Assembly: GCA_902580565.1 (NCBI GenBank)
Contig: CACHLD010000003.1
Location: 39,940-103,939 of the forward strand
DNA from: an uncultured Pelagibacteraceae bacterium
GTDB lineage: Bacteria; Pseudomonadota; Alphaproteobacteria; Pelagibacterales; Pelagibacteraceae
Length of the DNA: 64,000 nucleotides
Reading direction: 5' to 3'
The position numbers were made by a program, and so were the translations under genes. The notes beneath the pieces are model-generated. The model did no database searches and was not told the origin of the DNA. It saw nothing but the letters and a program-made list of their open reading frames with translations. Shown here piece after piece: positions 28,499 through 36,772 of the stretch. Position 1 is the stretch's first letter. Each line of letters starts with the position of its first letter.

Positions 28499-29119
28499 AT
28501 GGCAATCAACAGATATAAAAAAGATGCATTTGAAATATCAGGTGATAAACTTGAAAAACTTGAAAAATTAAAAAAATCAATTTCAAAAATAAAAAATTGT
28601 CAATTAAAGGATAATGCTTCTAATATTGTTTTTTCAGATGGTAATCCCAAATCTAAAATAATGTTAATAGGTGAAGGCCCAGGGTTCAATGAGGATCAAG
28701 AAGGTATTCCCTTTGTTGGGAGAGCGGGTGCGCTCTTAGATAAAATGCTAGACTCTATAGATCTTAATAGAAAAAATGTTTACATTACTAATGTTGTTAA
28801 TTATCGGCCTCCGGATAACAGAAGACCTACAGATGATGAAATAAAAAGATATCTACCTTTTCTTAAAAAACATATTGAGATTATTAATCCAAAGATTCTA
28901 ATTTTACTTGGGAGCACTGCTATGAACGCATTAGTTGGAAATGAAAAAACAATTTCAAAAATGAGGGGTCAATGGATTGAGCAGAAGATAGATGAATTTA
29001 AAGTCTCAACTATTGTTACTTTTCATCCTGCTTTTTTAATGAGACAGCCGGCCCAAAAAAAAATGGCATGGATTGATTTAAAGATGATAAGAGATAAAAA
29101 AACACAACTAAAAATTTGA
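28499..29119 (+). CDS. Family 4-like uracil-DNA glycosylase
   Basis: The protein (206 residues from ATG 28499) has UDG motif 1 GEGPGFNEDQEGIPFVGRAG, the NYRPPDNRRPT loop and the C-terminal HPAFLMRQPAQKK motif of family 4 enzymes. These remove uracil from DNA. Only one cysteine is present in the whole protein (in KNCQLKD); the four Cys ligands of the 4Fe-4S cluster in characterised family 4 enzymes are absent, with Tyr at the two positions around RPP and RYLPFL. An in-frame ATG at 28418 would add 27 unconserved residues across a promoter-like region. rnhB overlaps its stop. Confidence 0.85.
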   Translation: MAINRYKKDAFEISGDKLEKLEKLKKSISKIKNCQLKDNASNIVFSDGNPKSKIMLIGEGPGFNEDQEGIPFVGRAGALLDKMLDSIDLNRKNVYITNVVNYRPPDNRRPTDDEIKRYLPFLKKHIEIINPKILILLGSTAMNALVGNEKTISKMRGQWIEQKIDEFKVSTIVTFHPAFLMRQPAQKKMAWIDLKMIRDKKTQLKI

Positions 29120-29691
29120 TTAAAAAAAAAATAATCACAGCAGGGGTTGATGAAGTCGGCAGAGGTTGTTTAGCGGGACCTGTTGTTTCTGCTGCTGTTA
29201 TTTTGAAAAAAAGTATTAAGTTAAACCTTTTAAGAGACTCTAAAAAAATTACTTTCCATAAACGCGTTGAAATTTCAGAACATATTAAATTAAATTCATA
29301 CTATTCGATAGGTTTAGCATCTGTTCGGGAAATCTTTAGTTTGAATATATTGCAAGCTTCTTTGCTTTCAATGAAAAGAGCAATCAATAAATTGCCAATC
29401 AAACCAAATCTAATTCTAATAGATGGTAATTCTACCCCTAAGAGTCTTAAAAATTGTAAAACTATTATTAATGGTGACGAAAAAATTAAAGTCATTAGTG
29501 CAGCGTCAATTATTGCTAAAGTTTACAGGGATAGACTAATGATAGAATTATCAAAAAGATATTCTAACTATGCTTGGGAAAGTAATTTTGGTTATGGCAC
29601 AAAAGCTCATTTGCATGGCTTAAGAAAGTTCGGTGTAACAGTGCATCACCGAAAAGCTTTTAAGCCAGTACACAATATATTGTCAAGTTAG
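29116..29691 (+). CDS. rnhB: Ribonuclease HII
   Basis: RNase HII removes ribonucleotides from DNA and RNA primers. The 191-residue protein starts AGVDEVGRGCLAGPVVSAAV at residues 9-28, with the catalytic Asp12-Glu13 pair. It continues with RDSKKIT, LIDGNSTP and the SIIAKVYRDRLM segment. The start is a TTG at 29116, overlapping the UDG stop by 4 bp; no closer ATG precedes the DE motif. rnhB directly upstream of ccrM is conserved in Alphaproteobacteria. Confidence 0.93.
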   Translation: MIKKKIITAGVDEVGRGCLAGPVVSAAVILKKSIKLNLLRDSKKITFHKRVEISEHIKLNSYYSIGLASVREIFSLNILQASLLSMKRAINKLPIKPNLILIDGNSTPKSLKNCKTIINGDEKIKVISAASIIAKVYRDRLMIELSKRYSNYAWESNFGYGTKAHLHGLRKFGVTVHHRKAFKPVHNILSS

Positions 29692-29722
29692 GAGTCGCTA
29701 ACACAAGAAGACTCATTTTTTT
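29692..29722 (+). terminator. Possible weak terminator after rnhB
   Basis: GAGTC (29692-29696) can pair with GACTC (29710-29714) across a 13-base loop, followed by A and a run of eight T. The stem is only five base pairs, so termination would be weak. Both arms are also GANTC sites, which gives the symmetry another explanation. Confidence 0.3.
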
Positions 29723-29747
29723 TCTAAAATAGTTTGACCCCGGATTC
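29692..29747. promoter_or_regulatory. Cluster of three GANTC sites upstream of ccrM
   Basis: GAGTC at 29692, GACTC at 29710 and GATTC at 29743 all lie in the 77 bp between rnhB and ccrM. GANTC is the site methylated by CcrM. In Caulobacter, methylation of GANTC sites in the ccrM promoter lowers its expression, so a feedback role here is plausible. A TTGACC hexamer at 29733-29738 may be the -35 element. Confidence 0.5.
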
Positions 29748-29768
29748 AATTTTGGGTTGAATTAAAAA

Positions 29769-30842
29769 ATGTTAAAATTTTCAGATCAAATCGTTAACGG
29801 AGATTGTTTAAAGGAAATAAAAAAAATTCCTGATAAGTCCTTTGATCTAGTTTTTGCTGACCCTCCTTACAATATGCAGATTGGTGAAAAATTAACTCGA
29901 CCTGATGCAAGTAAAGTGGATGGTGTAAATGATAAGTGGGATCAATTTAATAGTTTCAAACATTACGATGAATTCTGTATTTCTTGGCTTAATGAGTGTA
30001 AAAGAATTCTGAAAGATAATGGAAGTATTTGGGTAATAGGATCATATCATAATATTTTTCGTTTAGGTTATCACTTACAAAATTTAGATTACTGGCTGCT
30101 TAATGATGTCATTTGGAGAAAGAATAATCCTATGCCAAATTTTAGAGGTACACGATTTACAAATGCTCATGAGACTCTTATCTGGGCTTCTAAAAATAAG
30201 AAATCAAAATATACGTTTAATTATCAATCATTAAAATGCTTAAATGATGACTTGCAGATGAGATCAGACTGGGTATTACCTATTTGCAGCGGAAAAGAGA
30301 GGTTAAAGAAAAATGGAAAAAAAATTCATTCTACACAAAAACCGGAAGCTCTTTTACATAGAATTATTTTAGCTACTACAAACAAAGGTGATGCTATCTT
30401 TGATCCTTTTTTAGGTACTGGAACAACAGCAGTAGTTGCTAAAAAATTAGGCAGAAAATACTTTGGAATAGAAAGAGACAAAAAATATTTTAAAGCTGCT
30501 AAAGAAAGAATAAATAAAACAAAAGTCATAGAACAAAACTATTTAGATACAATTGAAAATAATAAGTCTAAGCCAAGAATTCCTTTTGGTTCTCTTGTGG
30601 AACTAGGAATATTAAAACCTGGAACTACTCTATTTGACCCAAAAAAGAAAATTAATGCTAAAATTATGGTTGATGGAAGCATTAAATATAAAGAGTCGGA
30701 GGGCTCTATTCATAAAGTGGCAGCAACAATTATGGGTGCTGAAAGCTATAATGGTTGGACTTATTGGCATTGCAATATAAATGGATCCACTGTTGTGATT
30801 GATAGTTTAAGACAAAAATTTATTTCTAAAACTAAAGTCTAA
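29769..30842 (+). CDS. ccrM: Adenine-specific DNA methyltransferase CcrM (GANTC)
   Basis: CcrM methylates the adenine of GANTC and is the cell-cycle methyltransferase of Alphaproteobacteria. The 357-residue beta-class enzyme has motif IV DPPY at 31-34 and KLTRPDASKVDGVNDKWDQF right after it, typical of CcrM. The central HSTQKPEAL segment follows, then the SAM motif FDPFLGTGTT near 216-225. The last 80 residues form the C-terminal RAMA-like domain (FGSLVELGILKPGTTL to the end). No restriction endonuclease is nearby, as expected for a solitary regulator. The stop overlaps the convergent monooxygenase stop by 4 bp. Confidence 0.93.
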   Translation: MLKFSDQIVNGDCLKEIKKIPDKSFDLVFADPPYNMQIGEKLTRPDASKVDGVNDKWDQFNSFKHYDEFCISWLNECKRILKDNGSIWVIGSYHNIFRLGYHLQNLDYWLLNDVIWRKNNPMPNFRGTRFTNAHETLIWASKNKKSKYTFNYQSLKCLNDDLQMRSDWVLPICSGKERLKKNGKKIHSTQKPEALLHRIILATTNKGDAIFDPFLGTGTTAVVAKKLGRKYFGIERDKKYFKAAKERINKTKVIEQNYLDTIENNKSKPRIPFGSLVELGILKPGTTLFDPKKKINAKIMVDGSIKYKESEGSIHKVAATIMGAESYNGWTYWHCNINGSTVVIDSLRQKFISKTKV

Positions 30843-31972
30843 TTTTTGTAAACTTTACCCAAATATCTTTTTACAAAAAATTTGCGTTTTACTAAGAATT
30901 TTAAAAATAGATTTCTTATATTTTGCATAATTTCACTTGAGAAATGAAATGTGAAGAAGTTAAAATTTGATCTATTTCTAATAATTTTTGCCCTGTTGGA
31001 CCTAATTTTAAAATAGTTATTATCTTTATCAAGTTTATCATTTTTTAATAAATTGAACACTTCAAAAGCGCTTTCTATAGATTGCCCAGCACCTTGTGCA
31101 AGAGTTGGTAAAAATCCATTAAAAGCATCTCCAATATAAAATACTCTTTTGTTGGTAGAAGGAACAATTTTGGGAGAAAAATATAATGGCCATGTTTTTA
31201 TTTCATTGTCAAAAATATTTTTTAATTTAGAGTTTTGTTTTAAAATTATTTCTTGAACTAATTGTTTAATATTATCTGGTTCATATTTTTTACATCTCAT
31301 TATGCAAACCATATTTAGCTCTTTTTTTTTATTAATCGGGTAAAGAACAATATGACTTCTACTACCAAGCAAAAGACTAATATTTTCCTCATTAATATTA
31401 AAATCAGAATTTAAATTTAATATTACTCTTACTGCTACAGCTTTCTTAAATTTTGGCTCCATTTTTTTCTTTTCAAAAAAAGATCTTGTACTGGAAAATA
31501 TTCCATCAGCTGCAATAACGAAATCTACTAGATCATTAGTGTTGTCATCAAATTTTATTAAAACTTTATCTTTTAGTTCAGAAACTTCTTTAATTTTTTT
31601 CCCAAATCTTAAATGTTGTGTGTAAATATCCTCCTTTAAAAATTCAATTAAGGTTGATCTTTGAAGAGTTGTATATTTTTCCTCGATGCTATTAAACTTG
31701 GATAAATTTAAATCACATATTTTTTCGTTTTGAATATTATAAAAATCAATTTTTTTTGGATGAAATATTTTTTCATTATCTATTTTATTAAAATTTATTT
31801 GATTTAAAATTTTGACTGCATTCGTCCCTAATTGAATACCGTATCCTTCCTCGAGAGATAAACTTTCCTCTCTTTCATAAACCATGAATTCATGATCTGA
31901 ATATTTTTTTATAAAATTTGCTAGAGTTAAACCCGCTATACCTGCGCCTATGACAGCTAATTTTTTTTTCAT
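30839..31972 (-). CDS. FAD-dependent aromatic monooxygenase-like protein
   Basis: The 377-residue protein is a group A flavoprotein hydroxylase of the UbiH / salicylate hydroxylase family. It has the FAD Rossmann motif GAGIAGLTLA at 8-17, the DG segment FVIAADGIFSSTR near 155-167 and the second FAD motif YIGDAFNGFLPTLAQGAGQS near 283-302. Several basic residues crowd the C-terminus. Ubiquinone hydroxylation is possible but the substrate cannot be assigned. It starts one base into the end of mutY, so the two are co-translated. Confidence 0.8.
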   Translation of the reverse strand: MKKKLAVIGAGIAGLTLANFIKKYSDHEFMVYEREESLSLEEGYGIQLGTNAVKILNQINFNKIDNEKIFHPKKIDFYNIQNEKICDLNLSKFNSIEEKYTTLQRSTLIEFLKEDIYTQHLRFGKKIKEVSELKDKVLIKFDDNTNDLVDFVIAADGIFSSTRSFFEKKKMEPKFKKAVAVRVILNLNSDFNINEENISLLLGSRSHIVLYPINKKKELNMVCIMRCKKYEPDNIKQLVQEIILKQNSKLKNIFDNEIKTWPLYFSPKIVPSTNKRVFYIGDAFNGFLPTLAQGAGQSIESAFEVFNLLKNDKLDKDNNYFKIRSNRAKIIRNRSNFNFFTFHFSSEIMQNIRNLFLKFLVKRKFFVKRYLGKVYKN

Positions 31973-32973
31973 TAAAATAAAGTTGAAACTTGTTTAAATA
32001 TTTTTTTTGTAAAGTTGGGAATAAATTCTTTATTTTTTTCCAAAGAATACCAACTGTATGATGAAGGAATTTTGTTAGAAAATTTATAATATATTTTGAT
32101 ATTTAATTTTAAATTTGAAATAGAGTTTTTATAGCTTTTAAGAAATTTCCAATCTTGAATTTTAATTGAACTATTAGACTCTTTAATTTTTGGCATATTA
32201 AAATTTTTTAAAAAACTAATTTGACTATTTTTTGCTAAAGCAATTTGTTTTTTCTTATTTATGTAACAAAAAATATCATAATCTTTATTTTTGATCATTT
32301 TTTTTCTAAAGTTTTTTACTTTTTTATTAGATTTAAAATACTTACAAGATTTATTCAAACAGCATGTAAGACAATTTGGGTCTTTTGGTTTGCATTTTAT
32401 TGCACCAAATTCCATCAAGGCCTCTACAAAATCAGCATTTCGATTTGTGTTGAACAGGTTTTTTTTATTTTGTTCAATTAATTTATTAAAATTTATTTTT
32501 TTTTCCTCTTTATTTAAAATTCTTGAGAACACCCTTTTTACATTGCCATCTATTGCTAAAGTAGGTTTGTTATATATTAGTCCTAATAATGCGTTACCTG
32601 TATAATCTCCGATACCTGGAAATTTTTTTAATTCCTCAATTTTATTTGGAAGCTTTGAGTTATATTTATTAATAAGTACTTTTGAGCATGCTAATAAATT
32701 TCTTGCTCTTCTATAGTAACCTAGGCCTTCCCACATTTTTAAAATTTCCTTTTCGTTACTCTTTGACAGAGCCTTTAATGATTTAAATTTTTTGGTAAAA
32801 TTTTTAAAATAAGGAACGACCGTTTTTACCTGTGTTTGCTGCAACATAAATTCACTTAGAAGTCTATAATACAGCTTTTTAGGTGACTTTTTGCCAACAC
32901 GCCAAGGTAAATTTCTTTTGCTATTATCATACCAAGCTAAAATTTTTTTTGGTAAAGTTGGATTTATATGCAT
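31972..32973 (-). CDS. mutY: A/G-specific adenine glycosylase
   Basis: MutY removes adenine mispaired with 8-oxoguanine. The HhH-GPD core has catalytic Glu41 in SEFMLQQTQV, the hairpin FPGIGDYTGNALL near 114, the Asp motif LAIDGNVKRVFSR, and a 4Fe-4S cluster C-x6-C-x2-C-x5-C in KCKPKDPNCLTCCLNKSC. A short NUDIX-like C-terminal domain follows. The frame extends to 33009, but ATG 32973 fits the family N-terminus. That start codon abuts the start of the divergent DUF721 gene within one ATGCAT. Confidence 0.94.
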   Translation of the reverse strand: MHINPTLPKKILAWYDNSKRNLPWRVGKKSPKKLYYRLLSEFMLQQTQVKTVVPYFKNFTKKFKSLKALSKSNEKEILKMWEGLGYYRRARNLLACSKVLINKYNSKLPNKIEELKKFPGIGDYTGNALLGLIYNKPTLAIDGNVKRVFSRILNKEEKKINFNKLIEQNKKNLFNTNRNADFVEALMEFGAIKCKPKDPNCLTCCLNKSCKYFKSNKKVKNFRKKMIKNKDYDIFCYINKKKQIALAKNSQISFLKNFNMPKIKESNSSIKIQDWKFLKSYKNSISNLKLNIKIYYKFSNKIPSSYSWYSLEKNKEFIPNFTKKIFKQVSTLF

Positions 32974-33453
32974 GACAAAAATAATAATAAATCTCAGACT
33001 TTCATACAAGGTCTTCGTCCTTTTTCAAGTTCGATTCCCAAGACCCTAAAAAAACATTTAAAAAAGGGCGGTTATAACTATTCAAATATAGTTGATAACT
33101 GGACAAGATTGGTAAATAAAAATATTTCTGACGCATGTTATCCAATTACAATTAAAATGGATAAAGGTATGAAAAATGGAACTTTAGTTTTAAATGTAAT
33201 TCATGGTAAAGAGATGGAAATAGAATACAAAAAAGATGAAATAATAGATAAGATAAATAGTTTTTTTGGGTATAATTGCATTAGCAGTATCACTCTTAAA
33301 ATTGTTCAAAATAAAATTAAAAAGAAAGATGAAATCTTTCCCAAAATAAAAAATTTTAAAAAGATTGAAGAAAAATTGAATAATGTCAATGATGAACGTT
33401 TAAAAAATTCTCTAAATGATCTCATAAAAGCATATAATGAAAGAAATGAATAA
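32968..33453 (+). CDS. DUF721 / DciA-like protein
   Basis: The 161-residue basic protein has the DUF721 fold region: about residues 45-115 with DNWTRLVNKNISDACYPI, then the strand TLVLNVIHG and the helix pattern EMEIEYKKDEIIDKIN. In other bacteria the DciA branch loads replicative helicase DnaB; some alphaproteobacterial DUF721 proteins are only distantly related, so that role is inferred. It is the first of 15 collinear genes. mutY-DUF721-dsbA-smc is a conserved alphaproteobacterial order. Confidence 0.78.
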   Translation: MHDKNNNKSQTFIQGLRPFSSSIPKTLKKHLKKGGYNYSNIVDNWTRLVNKNISDACYPITIKMDKGMKNGTLVLNVIHGKEMEIEYKKDEIIDKINSFFGYNCISSITLKIVQNKIKKKDEIFPKIKNFKKIEEKLNNVNDERLKNSLNDLIKAYNERNE

Positions 33454-34030
33454 ATTTTTTTTTAAGATATTATTTTTAGTCTTTATTACATTTTCAATCA
33501 AGGCAGAAAATGCAATTTTAAGTATTGGAAGCTCAGATTCCAAAGTTACTATAAAAGTATTTTCTTCTTTGACTTGCCCTCATTGTGCGTCTTTTCACAA
33601 TGAAATTTTTGAAAATCTAAAAAAAGATTTTATTGATAAAGGTCAAGTAAGATTCGAACATCATGCTTTTCCTTTAGACTTAGCGGCATTAAATGCTGAA
33701 ATTATTGTAAGATGTCATGTTGATAAAGACAAAAAATTTAAGCTTTTAGAAAAATTTTACAATAAACAAAAAGTATGGGCTGTAGGATCTGATATAAATA
33801 AGATAAACGATTCTATAAAAAAGATTGGTCTAGAATTGAATTTAAGTATGAAAAAAATGGATAAATGCTTAAAAGATGAAAATGCTCAAGACAATATTCT
33901 TAATCAAAGAATTAATGCCCAAAAAAAATATAAAATAGAGTCTACTCCTACAATTATAATAAATGACAAAAAATATACTGGTAAGGTTGATTACCAAAAA
34001 TTTAAAAAAGCTGTAGAAAAAAAACTTTAA
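33446..34030 (+). CDS. DsbA-family periplasmic thiol oxidoreductase
   Basis: The protein has an N-terminal signal peptide ending about the AENA segment, a thioredoxin fold with the redox motif CPHC in FSSLTCPHCASFH (Cys47 and Cys50 counted from an earlier ATG at 33437), a helical insertion, and the cis-Pro motif ESTPTIIIN near 173-181. This matches the DsbA/DsbG-like family that handles disulfides in the periplasm. I prefer ATG 33446, whose N-terminus is a clean signal sequence; ATG 33437 adds three residues. It overlaps the DUF721 gene and is directly followed by smc. Confidence 0.88.
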   Translation: MNKFFFKILFLVFITFSIKAENAILSIGSSDSKVTIKVFSSLTCPHCASFHNEIFENLKKDFIDKGQVRFEHHAFPLDLAALNAEIIVRCHVDKDKKFKLLEKFYNKQKVWAVGSDINKINDSIKKIGLELNLSMKKMDKCLKDENAQDNILNQRINAQKKYKIESTPTIIINDKKYTGKVDYQKFKKAVEKKL

Positions 34031-36475
34031 ATGAAATTTAAAAATTTAGAAATGAACGGATTTAAATCTTTTTCAGAAAAGACCACTTTTTTAATCGAGA
34101 ATGGTCTTACTGGCATTGTTGGTCCAAACGGATGTGGTAAATCAAATATTGTTGAAGCACTAAGATGGTGTATGGGAGAAAATTCTGCGAAAAGTATGAG
34201 GGGATCAGGAATGGAAGATGTAATCTTTTCTGGTACTTCTAATCGTGCTTCAAAAAATATTTCTGAGGTTGCTTTATTAATAGAAAATAAAAATAAAGAA
34301 GGTCCTGCTCAATACAAAGAATTTGATGAGATTCTTATAAAAAGAAAAATTGAGAAAGATAAAGGATCTAAATATTATATTAATGAAAGAGAAGTAAGAG
34401 CAAGAGATGTTCAAACATTTTTTGCAGATCTTTCTACAGGAGCACACTCTCCATCTTTAATAAGTCAAGGAAGAATTGGTCAATTAGTTACCTCTAAACC
34501 GATAGAGAGAAAGTCTATACTTGAAGAGGCCGCAGGTATTTCAGGTATTCATGCAAGACGTCAAGAGGCAGAAACAAGATTAAATGCTGCAGAAAATAAT
34601 CTTAAAAGGGCTGATGAATTAAAAAGACAACAACAAAAACAGTTAGATAGTTTAAAGAAACAAGCAGAGGAGGCCACTAGATATAAAGAAATTTCCAAGA
34701 ATATTAAAAGTATAGAGGCTGGTCTATATTATTTAAAAATTAAAGAAATCGAAAAAGATAAAAATCAAATTTTAGAAAAATTGAGTGAAGTGGAGGATGA
34801 AATAAGTGCAATTTACATTGACTATAATCATAATAATACTTTATTAGAGGAGGAAAATAAAAAACTAGCTCCTTTAAGAGATAAAAAAATTGAAAGCGCT
34901 GCTTCTCTTCAAAAACTAAATTTAGATATGTCTAATCTTGTTGAAGAGGAAGCTCGGGTTAAGACAGTTCAAGAGAAACTTGAAAAATCAATAAAGACAA
35001 TAGACTCTGATCTCGAACGAGAAAAAAGTATATCTTTAGATGCAGATATAAATGAGAAAAGAATTTCAAAAGAAAAAGAGGATCTTTTAAATACTGAGAA
35101 TAAATTGTTAAATGTAGAAACTCAATCAATTAAAGAATTACAACTATCTAAAACTCAACTTAATGATTTACAAAATCAACTAGATGCTATGCTAAATCAA
35201 ATTGAAAAAGATATAGATCAAGAAAAAAAACTTACTAAAGAGGTTTTCAAAGAATTAAAACTTTTGGTCAAAAAAATAACTTTTTCACAAGAAGATTATG
35301 CTGAAAAATTTGGTAAAAATAAATCTATCGAAAGTGACTCGATTAAGAGAAAAGAAAGGATCAAAAATATAGATGTGGAGTTAGAAAATTGGGGAAATTT
35401 AAAATCAAATTCAGAAAAAATGATTTCTGAATTAAATAATCGTAAAAATAAGGTAATAGTAGAGATTAATGAAAATCAAAAAAATCCGGAAAAAATAGCT
35501 ACAACAAAAGGACAAAATTTACAAAATCTTGAAAATATAAAAAAAAGAAATGAGGAAATCGAAAATGAACTAATTAATGCTGAAAAAAAACATAACGCAA
35601 TCAATGAAAGCATGAGAGAAATTCAATTAAAACTAACTGATCTTAAAGAAAATAAAGCTAGAAATGAAGCTACAATTGAGGGAATAGAAAATAGAAAAAA
35701 AGATTTATTATATTCAGTAAAAAATGAATTAGATATTGAAAGCGAGTCTTCTCTTTTGCCTTTATCAGATTTAAGTGATTTAGAAATAGATAATTTACCC
35801 ACTATAGAAGAGCAAACTGAAAAAGTTGAAAAAATAAAGAAACAAAGAGAGTCTTTTGGTTCAGTAAATCTTAAAGCTGACGAAGAAACTAAAAAATATG
35901 AGACAGAAATTAAAAAAATGGAAGACGATAGGGCCGATCTCTACTCTGCGATTGTTAAGTTAAAAACTAGTATTAATGAATTAAATCAAAAAGGTAGAGA
36001 ACGTTTACTTGAAGCTTTTACAAAAGTTAATAGAAAATTTAATGAGGTTTATACAAAACTATTTAGTGGAGGTACTGCAAAAATAGAGTTAGTTGACTCT
36101 GATGATCCTTTAGAAGCTGGTTTAGAAATGTTTGTCTCTCCTCCTGGAAAAAGATTACAATCGATCACTTTATTATCTGGAGGTGAACAGGCTTTAACCG
36201 CTTTATCTTTAATTTTTGCGGTTTTTTTAGTTAATCCATCACCTATTTGTGTTTTAGATGAAGTTGATGCTCCCTTAGATGATGCGAATGTAACAAGATT
36301 TTGTGGACTACTTGATGAACTTACTAAAATTACTAAAACAAGATTCATTATTATAACTCACCACGCTTTAACAATGTCAAGAATGCATAGGTTATATGGA
36401 GTTACAATGGCTGAACAAGGGGTAAGCCAATTAGTAGCGGTTGATTTACAGAAAGCTGAAGAATTAGTAGCTTAA
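34031..36475 (+). CDS. smc: Chromosome segregation ATPase SMC, short form without a recognisable hinge
   Basis: SMC organises chromosomes with ScpA and ScpB. The N-terminal head shows FKSFSEKTTF and Walker A GPNGCGKS at 31-38, the Q-loop region SLISQGRIGQL near 143-153, and EEAAGISG. The C-terminal head starts near residue 607 (FGSVNLKADEE), with signature LLSGGEQALTAL near 714 and Walker B CVLDEVDAPLDD near 740. The middle (about 170-606) is continuous coiled coil. At 814 residues it is far below the usual 1150-1200, and no globular hinge with its Gly-rich YE-A-ALG pattern is visible. The frame is intact. Confidence 0.93.
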   Translation: MKFKNLEMNGFKSFSEKTTFLIENGLTGIVGPNGCGKSNIVEALRWCMGENSAKSMRGSGMEDVIFSGTSNRASKNISEVALLIENKNKEGPAQYKEFDEILIKRKIEKDKGSKYYINEREVRARDVQTFFADLSTGAHSPSLISQGRIGQLVTSKPIERKSILEEAAGISGIHARRQEAETRLNAAENNLKRADELKRQQQKQLDSLKKQAEEATRYKEISKNIKSIEAGLYYLKIKEIEKDKNQILEKLSEVEDEISAIYIDYNHNNTLLEEENKKLAPLRDKKIESAASLQKLNLDMSNLVEEEARVKTVQEKLEKSIKTIDSDLEREKSISLDADINEKRISKEKEDLLNTENKLLNVETQSIKELQLSKTQLNDLQNQLDAMLNQIEKDIDQEKKLTKEVFKELKLLVKKITFSQEDYAEKFGKNKSIESDSIKRKERIKNIDVELENWGNLKSNSEKMISELNNRKNKVIVEINENQKNPEKIATTKGQNLQNLENIKKRNEEIENELINAEKKHNAINESMREIQLKLTDLKENKARNEATIEGIENRKKDLLYSVKNELDIESESSLLPLSDLSDLEIDNLPTIEEQTEKVEKIKKQRESFGSVNLKADEETKKYETEIKKMEDDRADLYSAIVKLKTSINELNQKGRERLLEAFTKVNRKFNEVYTKLFSGGTAKIELVDSDDPLEAGLEMFVSPPGKRLQSITLLSGGEQALTALSLIFAVFLVNPSPICVLDEVDAPLDDANVTRFCGLLDELTKITKTRFIIITHHALTMSRMHRLYGVTMAEQGVSQLVAVDLQKAEELVA

Positions 36476-36482
36476 TATTTTA

Positions 36483-36761
36483 ATGAAGATGCCAGAAGAT
36501 TTCAAAACTCGCCTTAAGATTGCAAAATCAAAAATTCAAAAACACTCAATTGATGACAAAAGAGGATCTTTTATGGGCAACGCCTTTAAATTAGGCACAG
36601 AGCTCGTAGCTGCGGTAGTGGTTGGGACAATAATTGGGTTTATTTTAGATAGCTGGTTTGATACTAAACCTTGGTTTATAGTGATTTTCTTTTTTTTAGG
36701 AGCTGCAGCAGGCATGTTAAATGTTATACGAGCAGCTAAAAGAATGCAAAAAGAGGACTAA
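36483..36761 (+). CDS. AtpZ/AtpI family protein
   Basis: This 92-residue protein has two membrane helices (about 33-52 and 58-80) with the family pattern GTELVAAVVVGTIIGFILD, a short turn containing DTKPW, and FFFLGAAAGMLNVIRAAKR. AtpZ/AtpI proteins precede the F0 genes in many bacteria and are linked to Mg2+ handling or c-ring assembly; the exact role here is not shown. It begins 7 bp after smc and 11 bp before atpB, so it belongs to the F0 operon. Confidence 0.87.
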   Translation: MKMPEDFKTRLKIAKSKIQKHSIDDKRGSFMGNAFKLGTELVAAVVVGTIIGFILDSWFDTKPWFIVIFFFLGAAAGMLNVIRAAKRMQKED

Positions 36762-36772
36762 AAGGTTTTTTT

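Noticed and set aside
29769..30842. ccrM as part of a restriction-modification system
   Set aside because: No endonuclease gene is nearby, and the sequence and rnhB neighbour match the solitary cell-cycle CcrM.
32291..32605. Plus-strand ORF of 104 codons inside mutY
   Set aside because: It lies wholly within mutY, including its Fe-S cluster region, and has no recognisable protein features.
34031..36475. Short SMC read as a frameshifted or truncated smc, or as a RecN/SbcC protein
   Set aside because: One open frame joins complete N- and C-terminal SMC heads, with SMC-specific motifs and the conserved dsbA-smc context, so it is neither broken nor a RecN/SbcC homolog.
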